From NCBI RefSeq assembly GCF_019654975.1, contig NZ_BPEW01000020.1, forward strand, positions 27,726 through 91,725: a DNA stretch of 64,000 bases. The letters are read 5' to 3'. This document shows positions 26,677-35,239 of this stretch, one piece after another. The notes below the pieces were generated by a model, which was not told the origin of the DNA, searched no databases, and saw nothing but the letters and a program-made list of their open reading frames with translations. The first letter of the stretch is position 1, and every line of letters begins with the position of its first letter. The position numbers were made by a program, and so were the translations under genes. The DNA is from Shewanella sp. c952. GTDB lineage: Bacteria; Pseudomonadota; Gammaproteobacteria; Enterobacterales; Shewanellaceae.

Positions 26677-26719
26677 TTCATATAGATAGTGCTATAAAAC
26701 AAAGCATTATCTATATGAA
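26677..26719. repeat. Long inverted repeat between puuA and potF
   Basis: TTCATATAGATAGTGCT (26677-26693) and AGCATTATCTATATGAA (26703-26719) form a 17-bp stem with one G-U pair and a 9-base loop. No T run follows, so it is not a classic terminator. It may be an operator, an mRNA-stabilising structure or an RNase site between catabolic and transport genes. Confidence 0.7.
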
Positions 26720-26815
26720 AGCTGTAAAGCAGTAGCAACTGCCGGTGCGGTTTTTCAGGTGTAGCATTGGTTAACAATAAGAACTAAGTCGATTAATCGG
26801 CAAACAATGCAGCAA

Positions 26816-26838
26816 CAGCAGAGAAGGTATCTCTGCTG
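26816..26838 (+). promoter_or_regulatory. 5' leader hairpin before potF
   Basis: CAGCAGAGA-AGGTA-TCTCTGCTG forms a 9-bp stem that ends 12 bases before the potF ribosome binding site (GGAG at 26851). It could stabilise the leader or tune translation of the abundant binding protein. Confidence 0.5.
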
Positions 26839-26847
26839 CTACGCTAA

Positions 26848-27960
<1,113 letters not shown>

Positions 27961-27969
27961 TCAAATATA

Positions 27970-27995
27970 GGGCAAGGTATTACCTTGCCCTTTTT
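27970..27995 (+). terminator. Intra-operon terminator/attenuator after potF
   Basis: GGGCAAGGTA-T-TACCTTGCCC followed by TTTTT. It lies 10 bp after potF and 76 bp before potG, so part of transcription should stop here and leave more potF than potGHI message. Confidence 0.85.
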
Positions 27996-28070
27996 GATCA
28001 ACAGCAAAAATAGACACAATTTTAAAAGGTAAGCCTGTGACCTTAATGGCTTATCTGTTGGAGAAGTAAT

Positions 28071-29207
28071 ATGGCTAGTACCTTGGGCGTCACCAATAAA
28101 CCGATTACAAAGACGCAAGGCGAAGTGCTACTTCAGATCGATCGAGTAAGTAAGCTTTTTGATGAAGTGCGCGCAGTAGATGATGTGTCACTGAATATAA
28201 AGAAGGGCGAGATATTCGCACTTTTAGGCGGCTCAGGCTCGGGAAAGTCAACTTTACTGCGTATTCTCGCAGGTTTTGAAAAACCGTCCGAGGGGCGTAT
28301 TTTCCTCGATGGCGAAGATATTACCGATATGCCGCCCCATGAGCGCCCTATCAATATGATGTTCCAGTCCTATGCACTGTTTCCCCATATGTCAGTAGAG
28401 CAGAACATCGCCTTTGGTTTAAAACAGGACAAACTAGCAAAAGCCGAGATTGCTGAGCGTGTGCAGGAGATGCTAAAGCTGGTACATATGGAAGCCTATG
28501 CTAAACGCAGACCGAATCAATTATCTGGCGGGCAGCGCCAACGTGTGGCATTGGCTCGCTCGTTAGCCAAGCGTCCCAAATTGCTTCTGCTGGATGAGCC
28601 AATGGGCGCGCTTGATAAGAAGTTACGTACGCAGATGCAACTAGAGGTGGTTGATATTCTTGAGGCTGTGGGTGTGACTTGTGTGATGGTGACCCATGAC
28701 CAAGAAGAAGCGATGACCATGGCCGGGCGGATCTCTATTATGAATGATGGCTGGATCGCACAAACTGGCACGCCTACAGACATCTATGAAAGTCCAAGTA
28801 GCCGCATGGTTGCTGAGTTTATTGGCAGCGTTAACTTATTTGAAGGTGAGATTATTGAAGATCAAGCCGATCACCTGATGATCGCTAGCGAAGGTCTGTC
28901 GCAGAATATTTTCATTGATCACGGAGTGTCGACCAGTGTTGAAGACAAGACCGTTTGGGTCGCAGTGCGCCCAGAGAAGACGCGTATTACACGTGAGCAG
29001 CCTCAAGGTGAATATAACTGGTCTAGTGGAGTCGTGGAAGATATCGCTTATTTAGGCGGGATCTCGGTGTATTACATCCGCCTACCAAATAAGCAGTTAA
29101 TTCAAACCATCATGACTAACCGCGAACGTCGCTCCGACCCTCCTACGTGGGAAGAAGCTGTTTTCATTAGCTGGGAGGCCACCAGCGGAGTGGTCCTTAG
29201 AACATAA
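28071..29207 (+). CDS. potG: Polyamine ABC transporter ATP-binding protein
   Basis: A 378-residue ABC ATPase. Walker A is GGSGSGKST, the signature is LSGGQRQRVALARSLA, Walker B is LLLLDEPMGALD, and the switch His is in VTHDQEEAMTMA. The C-terminal TOBE domain (WVAVRPEKTRI) is typical of PotG/PotA. It powers putrescine uptake with PotF, PotH and PotI. Confidence 0.92.
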   Translation: MASTLGVTNKPITKTQGEVLLQIDRVSKLFDEVRAVDDVSLNIKKGEIFALLGGSGSGKSTLLRILAGFEKPSEGRIFLDGEDITDMPPHERPINMMFQSYALFPHMSVEQNIAFGLKQDKLAKAEIAERVQEMLKLVHMEAYAKRRPNQLSGGQRQRVALARSLAKRPKLLLLDEPMGALDKKLRTQMQLEVVDILEAVGVTCVMVTHDQEEAMTMAGRISIMNDGWIAQTGTPTDIYESPSSRMVAEFIGSVNLFEGEIIEDQADHLMIASEGLSQNIFIDHGVSTSVEDKTVWVAVRPEKTRITREQPQGEYNWSSGVVEDIAYLGGISVYYIRLPNKQLIQTIMTNRERRSDPPTWEEAVFISWEATSGVVLRT

Positions 29208-29217
29208 GGAATCGATC

Positions 29218-30123
29218 ATGAAAAAGCCGTTAAAGTTTCGATTACCTAAAGGCCAATGCTGGACCATAGGCGTTCCCTATTTTTGGCTACTACTGTTTTT
29301 TGCACTGCCCTTCGCGATTGTACTCAAGATCAGTTTCTCTACTCCGATTATTGCAATACCGCCTTACGAGCCGTTATTTCAATACGCAGAAGAATCGCTA
29401 AATATTATGCTCAATTTGGGCAACTACCTGCTCATTCTTGATGACTCGCTGTATTACAACGCTTATTTAGGTTCGCTGAAAATGGCGACAATCTCTACCA
29501 TAGGTTGTTTGCTGATTGGTTACCCGATGGCGTACGCCATTGCGAGAGCGCCAAAGAGTAGCCAAACCTTGTTGGTGCTGCTGGTCATGTTACCGTCGTG
29601 GACCTCTTTTCTCATTCGTGTTTACGCCTGGATGGGGATTCTGAGTAACAATGGTGTCATCAATAATGTATTGATGTGGACTGGGCTTATCTCTGAGCCG
29701 CTACAGATCTTAAACACCAACACCGCGGTCTATATTGGTATTATTTATACCTATCTACCGTTTATGATTTTACCGCTGTATGCAACCTTGTCACAGCTAG
29801 ATATGAGCCTAATTGAAGCCGCGTCAGATCTTGGTTCACGTAGCTTAAATACTTTTTGGAAGGTGACGCTGCCGTTATCTAAGGGCGGCGTTATTGCAGG
29901 TTCAATGCTGGTGTTTATTCCTGTGGTTGGTGAATTTGTGATCCCTGAGCTATTAGGTGGGCCAGACTCCTTGATGATAGGTAAAGTGTTGTGGCAGGAG
30001 TTCTTTAATAACCGAGATTGGCCGGTAGCGTCTGCGCTAGCGATTGTGATGTTGGGCTTATTGATTATCCCTATCACGCTATTTCATCGTTATCAGGCAC
30101 GTGAGATGGAGAAAACAGCATGA
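29218..30123 (+). CDS. potH: Polyamine ABC transporter permease
   Basis: A 301-residue inner-membrane protein with about six helices. The EAA loop that contacts the ATPase is LIEAASDLGSRSLNTFWKVTLPLS. It starts 10 bp after potG with AAGGAA before the ATG and overlaps potI by 4 bases. Confidence 0.9.
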   Translation: MKKPLKFRLPKGQCWTIGVPYFWLLLFFALPFAIVLKISFSTPIIAIPPYEPLFQYAEESLNIMLNLGNYLLILDDSLYYNAYLGSLKMATISTIGCLLIGYPMAYAIARAPKSSQTLLVLLVMLPSWTSFLIRVYAWMGILSNNGVINNVLMWTGLISEPLQILNTNTAVYIGIIYTYLPFMILPLYATLSQLDMSLIEAASDLGSRSLNTFWKVTLPLSKGGVIAGSMLVFIPVVGEFVIPELLGGPDSLMIGKVLWQEFFNNRDWPVASALAIVMLGLLIIPITLFHRYQAREMEKTA

Positions 30124-30935
30124 AGAAGTTAAGTTTCTCTACCATTATGCTTTGGGCTGGTATGTTCTTCCTTTACGCGCCAATGTTCATCTTAGTGTTT
30201 TACTCATTCAATGAATCTAAGCTCGTTACTGTATGGGGCGGCTTTTCGGTTAAGTGGTATGGCGAACTGTTTCGCGATCAGCAGATTCTAGATGCGGTAG
30301 GCACCAGTTTGCAGGTGGCGTTTTACGCCTCTACCATGGCGGTTATTCTCGGCACGATGGCGGCGTTTGTCATGACCCGTTTCGCTCGTGGTTGGGGCAA
30401 GTTAACCCTGTCGAATATGATTACGGCACCGCTGGTAATGCCTGAAGTGATTACTGGTTTATCACTGCTATTGCTGTTTGTGCATATGGCCGACTTTCTG
30501 GGTTGGCCTGCTGAGCGTGGCATGTTAACCGTGTGGATAGCTCATTCGACCTTCTGTGCGGCTTATGTAGCGGTTGTGGTGTCATCGAGACTGCGTGAAA
30601 TAGACCGTTCTGTCGAGGAGGCTGCGCAAGATCTTGGTGCTACGCCGTTGAAAACCTTCTTTCAAATCACTGTGCCGATGATATCACCAGCAATTGTCGC
30701 TGGTTGGTTACTGTCGTTTAGCTTGTCATTAGATGACTTAGTGATCGCAAGCTTCGCATCAGGTCCTGGCGCAACAACCTTGCCTATGGTGGTGTTCTCC
30801 TCGGTGAGAATGGGCGTCTCTCCTAAGATTAATGCTTTAGCGACCTTGATTATCTTGATGGTGTCCTTGATAGCATTTGTCTCTTGGTATTTTGCCCGCA
30901 GAGCCGACGCTAAGCAGCGTTCAAGCTCAGCCTAG
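30120..30935 (+). CDS. potI: Polyamine ABC transporter permease
   Basis: A 271-residue permease with about six helices; the EAA loop is SVEEAAQDLGATPLKTFFQITVPMI. Its ATG overlaps the potH stop (ATGA), showing translational coupling. The LSLDDLVIASF segment is typical of PotI/PotC. Confidence 0.9.
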   Translation: MKKLSFSTIMLWAGMFFLYAPMFILVFYSFNESKLVTVWGGFSVKWYGELFRDQQILDAVGTSLQVAFYASTMAVILGTMAAFVMTRFARGWGKLTLSNMITAPLVMPEVITGLSLLLLFVHMADFLGWPAERGMLTVWIAHSTFCAAYVAVVVSSRLREIDRSVEEAAQDLGATPLKTFFQITVPMISPAIVAGWLLSFSLSLDDLVIASFASGPGATTLPMVVFSSVRMGVSPKINALATLIILMVSLIAFVSWYFARRADAKQRSSSA

Positions 30936-31079
30936 ACAATCAAAAAGAGGCCGGTCATGTGGCGCATAGTTCTGCATGGCCTGCGACAAGACATTATTAA
31001 TTGTTGAAGATTTAGAGCTGCATATAGCTCACCGATAGTGATCGTAAAATTCGTTTAGAAAGCGAGAAGGACAGAAGTT

Positions 31080-32402
31080 ATGTCAATAATAAATAACCAA
31101 AGACAGGCGGAAACCATGACCAGTACACCACATGCAGATTCATACTACGCGGCATCGGCTAATGACAAAACAGAGCGTGCTCAACTGCAAGATAACATCG
31201 ATACTGATATCTGTATTATTGGCGCTGGTTACACCGGTTTATCGACTGCACTGCATCTATTAGAGATGGGCTATAGCGTGACGGTATTAGAAGCTGCGCG
31301 CATTGGGTGGGGCGCATCGGGTCGAAATGGTGGTCAGATTGTAAATAGCTTTAGCCGGGATATCGATTCTATTGAAAAGACTGTTGGCAAAGAGGCTGGC
31401 CAATTGTTCGGTGAAATGGCCTTTGAAGGCGCTCGTATCATTAAAGAGCGGATCAATAAGTACAACATTCAATGTGACTTACAAGATGGCGGGGTATTTG
31501 CTGCGCTGAATGATAAACAGATGGCACACTTGCAGTCACAAAAGGCGCTGTGGGAAAAGCACGGCCACATGAATCATTTAGAATTACTTGATAAAAATGA
31601 TATCCGTAAAGTGGTTGATACTGAAGCTTATGTTGGCGGATTACTCGATAAAAGCGGTGGTCATATTCACCCACTGAATTTAGCCTTAGGCGAAGCTGCT
31701 GCGGTGGAGTCACTTGGCGGTAAAATCTATGAAAACTCTGCGGTAATTAAAGTCGACGAGGGGGAAAACCCTGTCGTTCATACTGAAAATGGCAGCGTAA
31801 AATCGAAATTTGTGGTGGTGGCAGGTAATGCATACCTTGGCGGTTTGATCCCTAAGTTGCAAGCTAAAGCGATGCCATGTGGCACTCAAGTTATTACCAC
31901 TGAGCCGCTTAGTGCGGAGTTAGCTAAAAGCTTACTGCCACAGAATTACTGCGTCGAAGATTGTAATTATTTACTGGATTATTTTCGGTTGTCTGGTGAT
32001 AACCGTCTTATTTATGGTGGCGGTGTGGTTTACGGCGCACGTGACCCTGCAGATATCAAATCAATCATTACCCCTAAGATGTTGAAAACGTTTCCTCAAC
32101 TTAAAGATGTGAAGATTGATTACACTTGGACCGGCAATTTTTTGCTGACCTTGTCTCGTCTGCCTCAAGTCGGGCGTATTGGTAGTAATATCTATTATTC
32201 ACAGGGTTGTAGTGGTCACGGTGTAACCTATACGCATTTAGCGGGGAAAATTCTAGCTGAAGCGATTAATGGTCAAGCAACACGATTCGATGCTTTTGCA
32301 GGCTTGCCGCATTACCCGTTCCCTGGTGGACATATGTTCCAAGTGCCATTTAGTGCCATCGGCGCCTGGTACTACACCATGCGTGATAAGTTGGGCGTAT
32401 AA
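31080..32402 (+). CDS. puuB: Gamma-glutamylputrescine oxidoreductase, paralogue 2
   Basis: A 440-residue FAD-dependent oxidase closely related to the gene at 21917: ICIIGAGYTGLSTALHLLEMGYSVTVLEA, WGASGRNGGQIVNSF and YSQGCSGHGVTYTHLAGKILAEA. Here the GGQ after RNG matches the usual PuuB form better than GGE in paralogue 1. AAGGA lies before the ATG at 31080; a second ATG 12 codons later is possible. It lies 144 bp after potI and ends in a strong terminator. It may be the main putrescine enzyme, or specialised for another amine brought in by the transporter. Confidence 0.85.
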   Translation: MSIINNQRQAETMTSTPHADSYYAASANDKTERAQLQDNIDTDICIIGAGYTGLSTALHLLEMGYSVTVLEAARIGWGASGRNGGQIVNSFSRDIDSIEKTVGKEAGQLFGEMAFEGARIIKERINKYNIQCDLQDGGVFAALNDKQMAHLQSQKALWEKHGHMNHLELLDKNDIRKVVDTEAYVGGLLDKSGGHIHPLNLALGEAAAVESLGGKIYENSAVIKVDEGENPVVHTENGSVKSKFVVVAGNAYLGGLIPKLQAKAMPCGTQVITTEPLSAELAKSLLPQNYCVEDCNYLLDYFRLSGDNRLIYGGGVVYGARDPADIKSIITPKMLKTFPQLKDVKIDYTWTGNFLLTLSRLPQVGRIGSNIYYSQGCSGHGVTYTHLAGKILAEAINGQATRFDAFAGLPHYPFPGGHMFQVPFSAIGAWYYTMRDKLGV

Positions 32403-32427
32403 CCTGAGTCATTGTCGATTTAATATT

Positions 32428-32456
32428 AAAAAAGCCTACTTGAGTAGGCTTTTTTG
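32428..32456 (+). terminator. Strong rho-independent terminator
   Basis: AAAAAAGCCTACT-TG-AGTAGGCTTTTTT forms a long stem whose A/T ends let it work from both sides. It ends the pot/puuB unit and could also end the small minus-strand gene beyond it. Confidence 0.88.
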
Positions 32457-32475
32457 TGTTGCTGCAATGGCTTTA

Positions 32476-32589
32476 TTAACTCGATTTACACTTTTTTATG
32501 ACTAGACCTAAACCAATCACCAGCACTTCAACAGCGCCAATCCCTGCGACAAGGTAAAATAATGCAGGTACATGCCTAATAAAATCCAT
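32476..32589 (-). CDS. Candidate single-helix membrane microprotein, 37 aa
   Basis: A short frame encoding MDFIRHVPALFYLVAGIGAV and then EVLVIGLGLVIKKCKSS. It has one hydrophobic helix of about 24 residues with a basic C-terminal tail, a classic small membrane protein design. GAGAGATAGAG lies before the ATG. A terminator lies 20 bp beyond the stop in the right orientation. No family was recognised; the evidence is composition and context. Confidence 0.45.
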   Translation of the reverse strand: MDFIRHVPALFYLVAGIGAVEVLVIGLGLVIKKCKSS

Positions 32590-32870
32590 CTCTATCTCTC
32601 TAGATACATATTGTAACTTACTTTCAATATCTCATACCTATCGGCATAAATTTTTGATGTTGATCTCAAAAATCAGCTTTTTGAACGAAGAGCGCTTGTT
32701 TCCTTTTAAGCACTTAAAAATGGCAAGAACCGATAGATTGCCTGCCAAATTACTTTAGATAGTGAACCAATCTTACTATGGCAACGTAAAATTATTTAAA
32801 TGTTATAGCTGGCAAATTGAGCAATCCATACTAGTTTCAATAGGGTGCATAAGAAAATAAGAGACAACTA
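32590..32870. other. Intergenic region upstream of the oxidase operon
   Basis: About 280 bp. It should contain the promoter of the cytochrome c/ccoNOP operon and that of the small minus-strand gene. TTGATGTTGATCTC at 32654-32667 resembles an FNR/EtrA site (TTGAT-N4-ATCAA) but its second half is poor. Confidence 0.3.
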
Positions 32871-33203
32871 ATGAATCGAATAACCCTGCTAATCGTGCTT
32901 TCTTTTTTAGCCTTCAACGGTAAGGCTAACTACGAACCGTCGTTTGAAATAGGTAAGCAAAAAGCCAAAGTTTGTATGACATGTCACGGTGAAGATGGCA
33001 TATCGACTCTTGATCCTTACCCAAATTTACGTGGGCAGAAAGTGGGTTATTTGATCTCCTCTCTCAAAGATTATAAATCGCGGCAGCGTACCAGCGGCCT
33101 GGCGATTCTAATGCAGCAGCAAGCCGATGCGTTATCTGAGCAAGATATCAAGGATATAGCTTACTATTTTTCAGTGCTCGGTACGCAAAAGGAAGGGGAA
33201 TAG
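32871..33203 (+). CDS. Exported monoheme c-type cytochrome
   Basis: A 110-residue class I cytochrome c with a signal peptide (to about NGKAN), heme motif CMTCHGEDG, and the pattern PNLRGQKVGYL typical of c4/c5-like cytochromes. A Met (LMQQ region) could be the sixth ligand. It is followed after 3 bases by ccoN, so it probably gives electrons to this oxidase. Confidence 0.88.
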   Translation: MNRITLLIVLSFLAFNGKANYEPSFEIGKQKAKVCMTCHGEDGISTLDPYPNLRGQKVGYLISSLKDYKSRQRTSGLAILMQQQADALSEQDIKDIAYYFSVLGTQKEGE

Positions 33204-33206
33204 TAT

Positions 33207-34634
33207 ATGTCACATATGTCACATATGTCACCGGGCATGGAGCTTTATGACGTAAAGGTTGTCCGTTACTTTATTGTGGCTGCGGTGGCTTGGTCCATCG
33301 CTGGAATGTTTATTGGCGTAGTTCTGGCGGCTCAGCTGTACTGGCCAGTGCTCAATTTTGATTCTGAATATATCCAGTTCGGCCGTTTAAGACCGCTGCA
33401 CACCTCCGGGGTGATCTACGGGTTTGTGGTCAATATGTTGATGGGAACTTCACTTTACATAGTGCAACGAACCGGTCAAACCAAACTGTTTAATCAAAGC
33501 TTGTCCTGGATGGTTTTCTGGGGCTGGCAGTTAGTATTGTTTCTGGCGCTGGTCACCTTGCCGATGGGGTACACCTCGAGTAAAGAATATGCAGAGTTAG
33601 AGTGGCCTATTGATTTACTGATTGTGCTGGTATGGGTGCTATACGCGGTACTGTTTTTCGGCACGATAGCAAAAAGAAAAGTAAATCATATCTTCGTCGC
33701 AAACTGGTTCTTTGGTGCCTTTATTATTGTTGTGGCGTTGATTTTTGTCCTTAATAATTTGGCAATGCCTGCATCATTCATGAAATCCTATTCGGTATTT
33801 GCCGGTGCACAAGATGCCATTGTTCAGTGGTGGTGGGGACACAACGCGGTTGGTTTTCTGCTTACCGCTGGCATCATCGGCATGAACTACTATTTCATTC
33901 CTAAAATCTCAGAACGTCCGATCTACTCATACCGGTTATCCGTTATCCATTTCTGGGGATTAGTCGGTTTTTATACTTGGGCCGGAACCCATCATCTACT
34001 CTACTCATCAGTGCCTGTATGGGTGCAGAACATCGGTATTGTGATGTCACTCATCCTGTGGCTTCCCTCCTGGGCGGGAGCATTTAACAGCGCCATGACC
34101 TTATTGCAAAACAAGCAAAAGCTTAAAACTGATTACATTATGTGGTTCTTCATGTCGGCTATTCTCTATTACTGTTTGGCGACATTTGAAGGGCCGTTAC
34201 TGGCGATCCGCTGGTTTAACATGGTGGCACATAACACTGAATGGATTATTGGTCATGTACATTCGGCAGCGCTTGGTTGGGTTGGTATGTCCGGTATTGC
34301 AACTTTCTATTACTTTATTCCGCGCTTGTGGGGTAAGACTCAGCTCTGGTCAAATCGAATGCTCAAATGGCATTTCTGGTTAGCCCATGTGGGGGTGGCG
34401 CTTTATGCCATTGCGCTTTGGGTTGCAGGGATTGGTGAAGGTTACATGTGGTTAGCACAGCAAGAAAATGGCGCGCTTGTCTACAGCTTTGTTGAAGCAA
34501 TGGACTTTAAAGCTCCTTGGTTATTTGTTCGATTCTTTGGCGGTGCATGTTTTGTAACGGGTCTGCTACTGATGGCATTTAATCTCTACAAAACCGTTTC
34601 GCTAGAGCAGGAGGGAGTTGCTGATGCTAAGTAA
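33207..34634 (+). CDS. ccoN: cbb3-type cytochrome c oxidase subunit I
   Basis: A 475-residue heme-copper oxidase subunit with about 12 helices. Ligand segments are RPLHTSGVIYGF (low-spin heme His), WWWGHNAVGFLLTAG (copper-B His), AGTHHLLYSSVP (two copper-B His), and EWIIGHVHSAALGWVG (heme His pair), all in the order and wording of CcoN. FYTWAG keeps the Tyr of helix VII. The start has three 9-base units (ATGTCACAT-like) that each supply an in-frame ATG. It reduces oxygen to water with CcoO and CcoP. Confidence 0.93.
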   Translation: MSHMSHMSPGMELYDVKVVRYFIVAAVAWSIAGMFIGVVLAAQLYWPVLNFDSEYIQFGRLRPLHTSGVIYGFVVNMLMGTSLYIVQRTGQTKLFNQSLSWMVFWGWQLVLFLALVTLPMGYTSSKEYAELEWPIDLLIVLVWVLYAVLFFGTIAKRKVNHIFVANWFFGAFIIVVALIFVLNNLAMPASFMKSYSVFAGAQDAIVQWWWGHNAVGFLLTAGIIGMNYYFIPKISERPIYSYRLSVIHFWGLVGFYTWAGTHHLLYSSVPVWVQNIGIVMSLILWLPSWAGAFNSAMTLLQNKQKLKTDYIMWFFMSAILYYCLATFEGPLLAIRWFNMVAHNTEWIIGHVHSAALGWVGMSGIATFYYFIPRLWGKTQLWSNRMLKWHFWLAHVGVALYAIALWVAGIGEGYMWLAQQENGALVYSFVEAMDFKAPWLFVRFFGGACFVTGLLLMAFNLYKTVSLEQEGVADAK

Positions 34635-35238
34635 AGACTTTACGCACTCGGTTGTTATCCTGATTATTTCAACTATCGTGGTTGCCAGTTTTTCTATATT
34701 GGTGCTGGTGGTACCTAACCTTGTTCGCACCGATGAAATTAGAGCGACGTCGTTAGCCAAACCGCTTACGGCTATAGAAGTCGCGGGCAGAGATGTTTAT
34801 ATCAGCGAAGGTTGTCATGTTTGTCATACACAGATGGTGCGAGGCATTGAGCCTGAAATTAAACGTGATGGTCGAGCGAATAAGGAGGGGGATGATATTT
34901 ATGAATTCCCTAACCTTTGGGGGTCGAAAAGAACCGGTCCTGATTTGACTAATTTGGGGCGGAAATATTCAGCGCAATGGCAGAGATTACACCTCATTAA
35001 CCCAAGACAGGTAGTACCTACCTCCTTGATGCCCAGTTATCCGTGGTTATTCAGACAAGTATTATCAGGGGACGATATTGAAAATAAGATGCGCGTCCTA
35101 CAGGGGTTAGGTGTGCCTTACACTGAGAACGAAATAGAGCGTTCGCGTCTTGCTGTGAAAGGGGTGACAAAAGGAGAAGCTTTGATTCACTACTTACAAA
35201 GCTTAGGGAATGACACTGCCAGCGATCAGGAGCGTTGA
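34624..35238 (+). CDS. ccoO: cbb3-type oxidase monoheme subunit
   Basis: A 204-residue membrane-anchored cytochrome c. It has one N-terminal helix, heme motif CHVCHTQMVRGIEPE, and the Met ligand in TSLMPSYPWLF, both exact CcoO features. The preferred ATG (34624) follows GGAGGGAG and overlaps the ccoN end by 11 bases. Confidence 0.92.
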   Translation: MLSKDFTHSVVILIISTIVVASFSILVLVVPNLVRTDEIRATSLAKPLTAIEVAGRDVYISEGCHVCHTQMVRGIEPEIKRDGRANKEGDDIYEFPNLWGSKRTGPDLTNLGRKYSAQWQRLHLINPRQVVPTSLMPSYPWLFRQVLSGDDIENKMRVLQGLGVPYTENEIERSRLAVKGVTKGEALIHYLQSLGNDTASDQER

Positions 35239-35239
35239 T

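Noticed and set aside
32654..32667. FNR/EtrA-like site upstream of the oxidase operon
   Set aside because: The first half TTGAT is good but the second half is poor (ATCTC for ATCAA), and one such match is expected by chance in AT-rich DNA.
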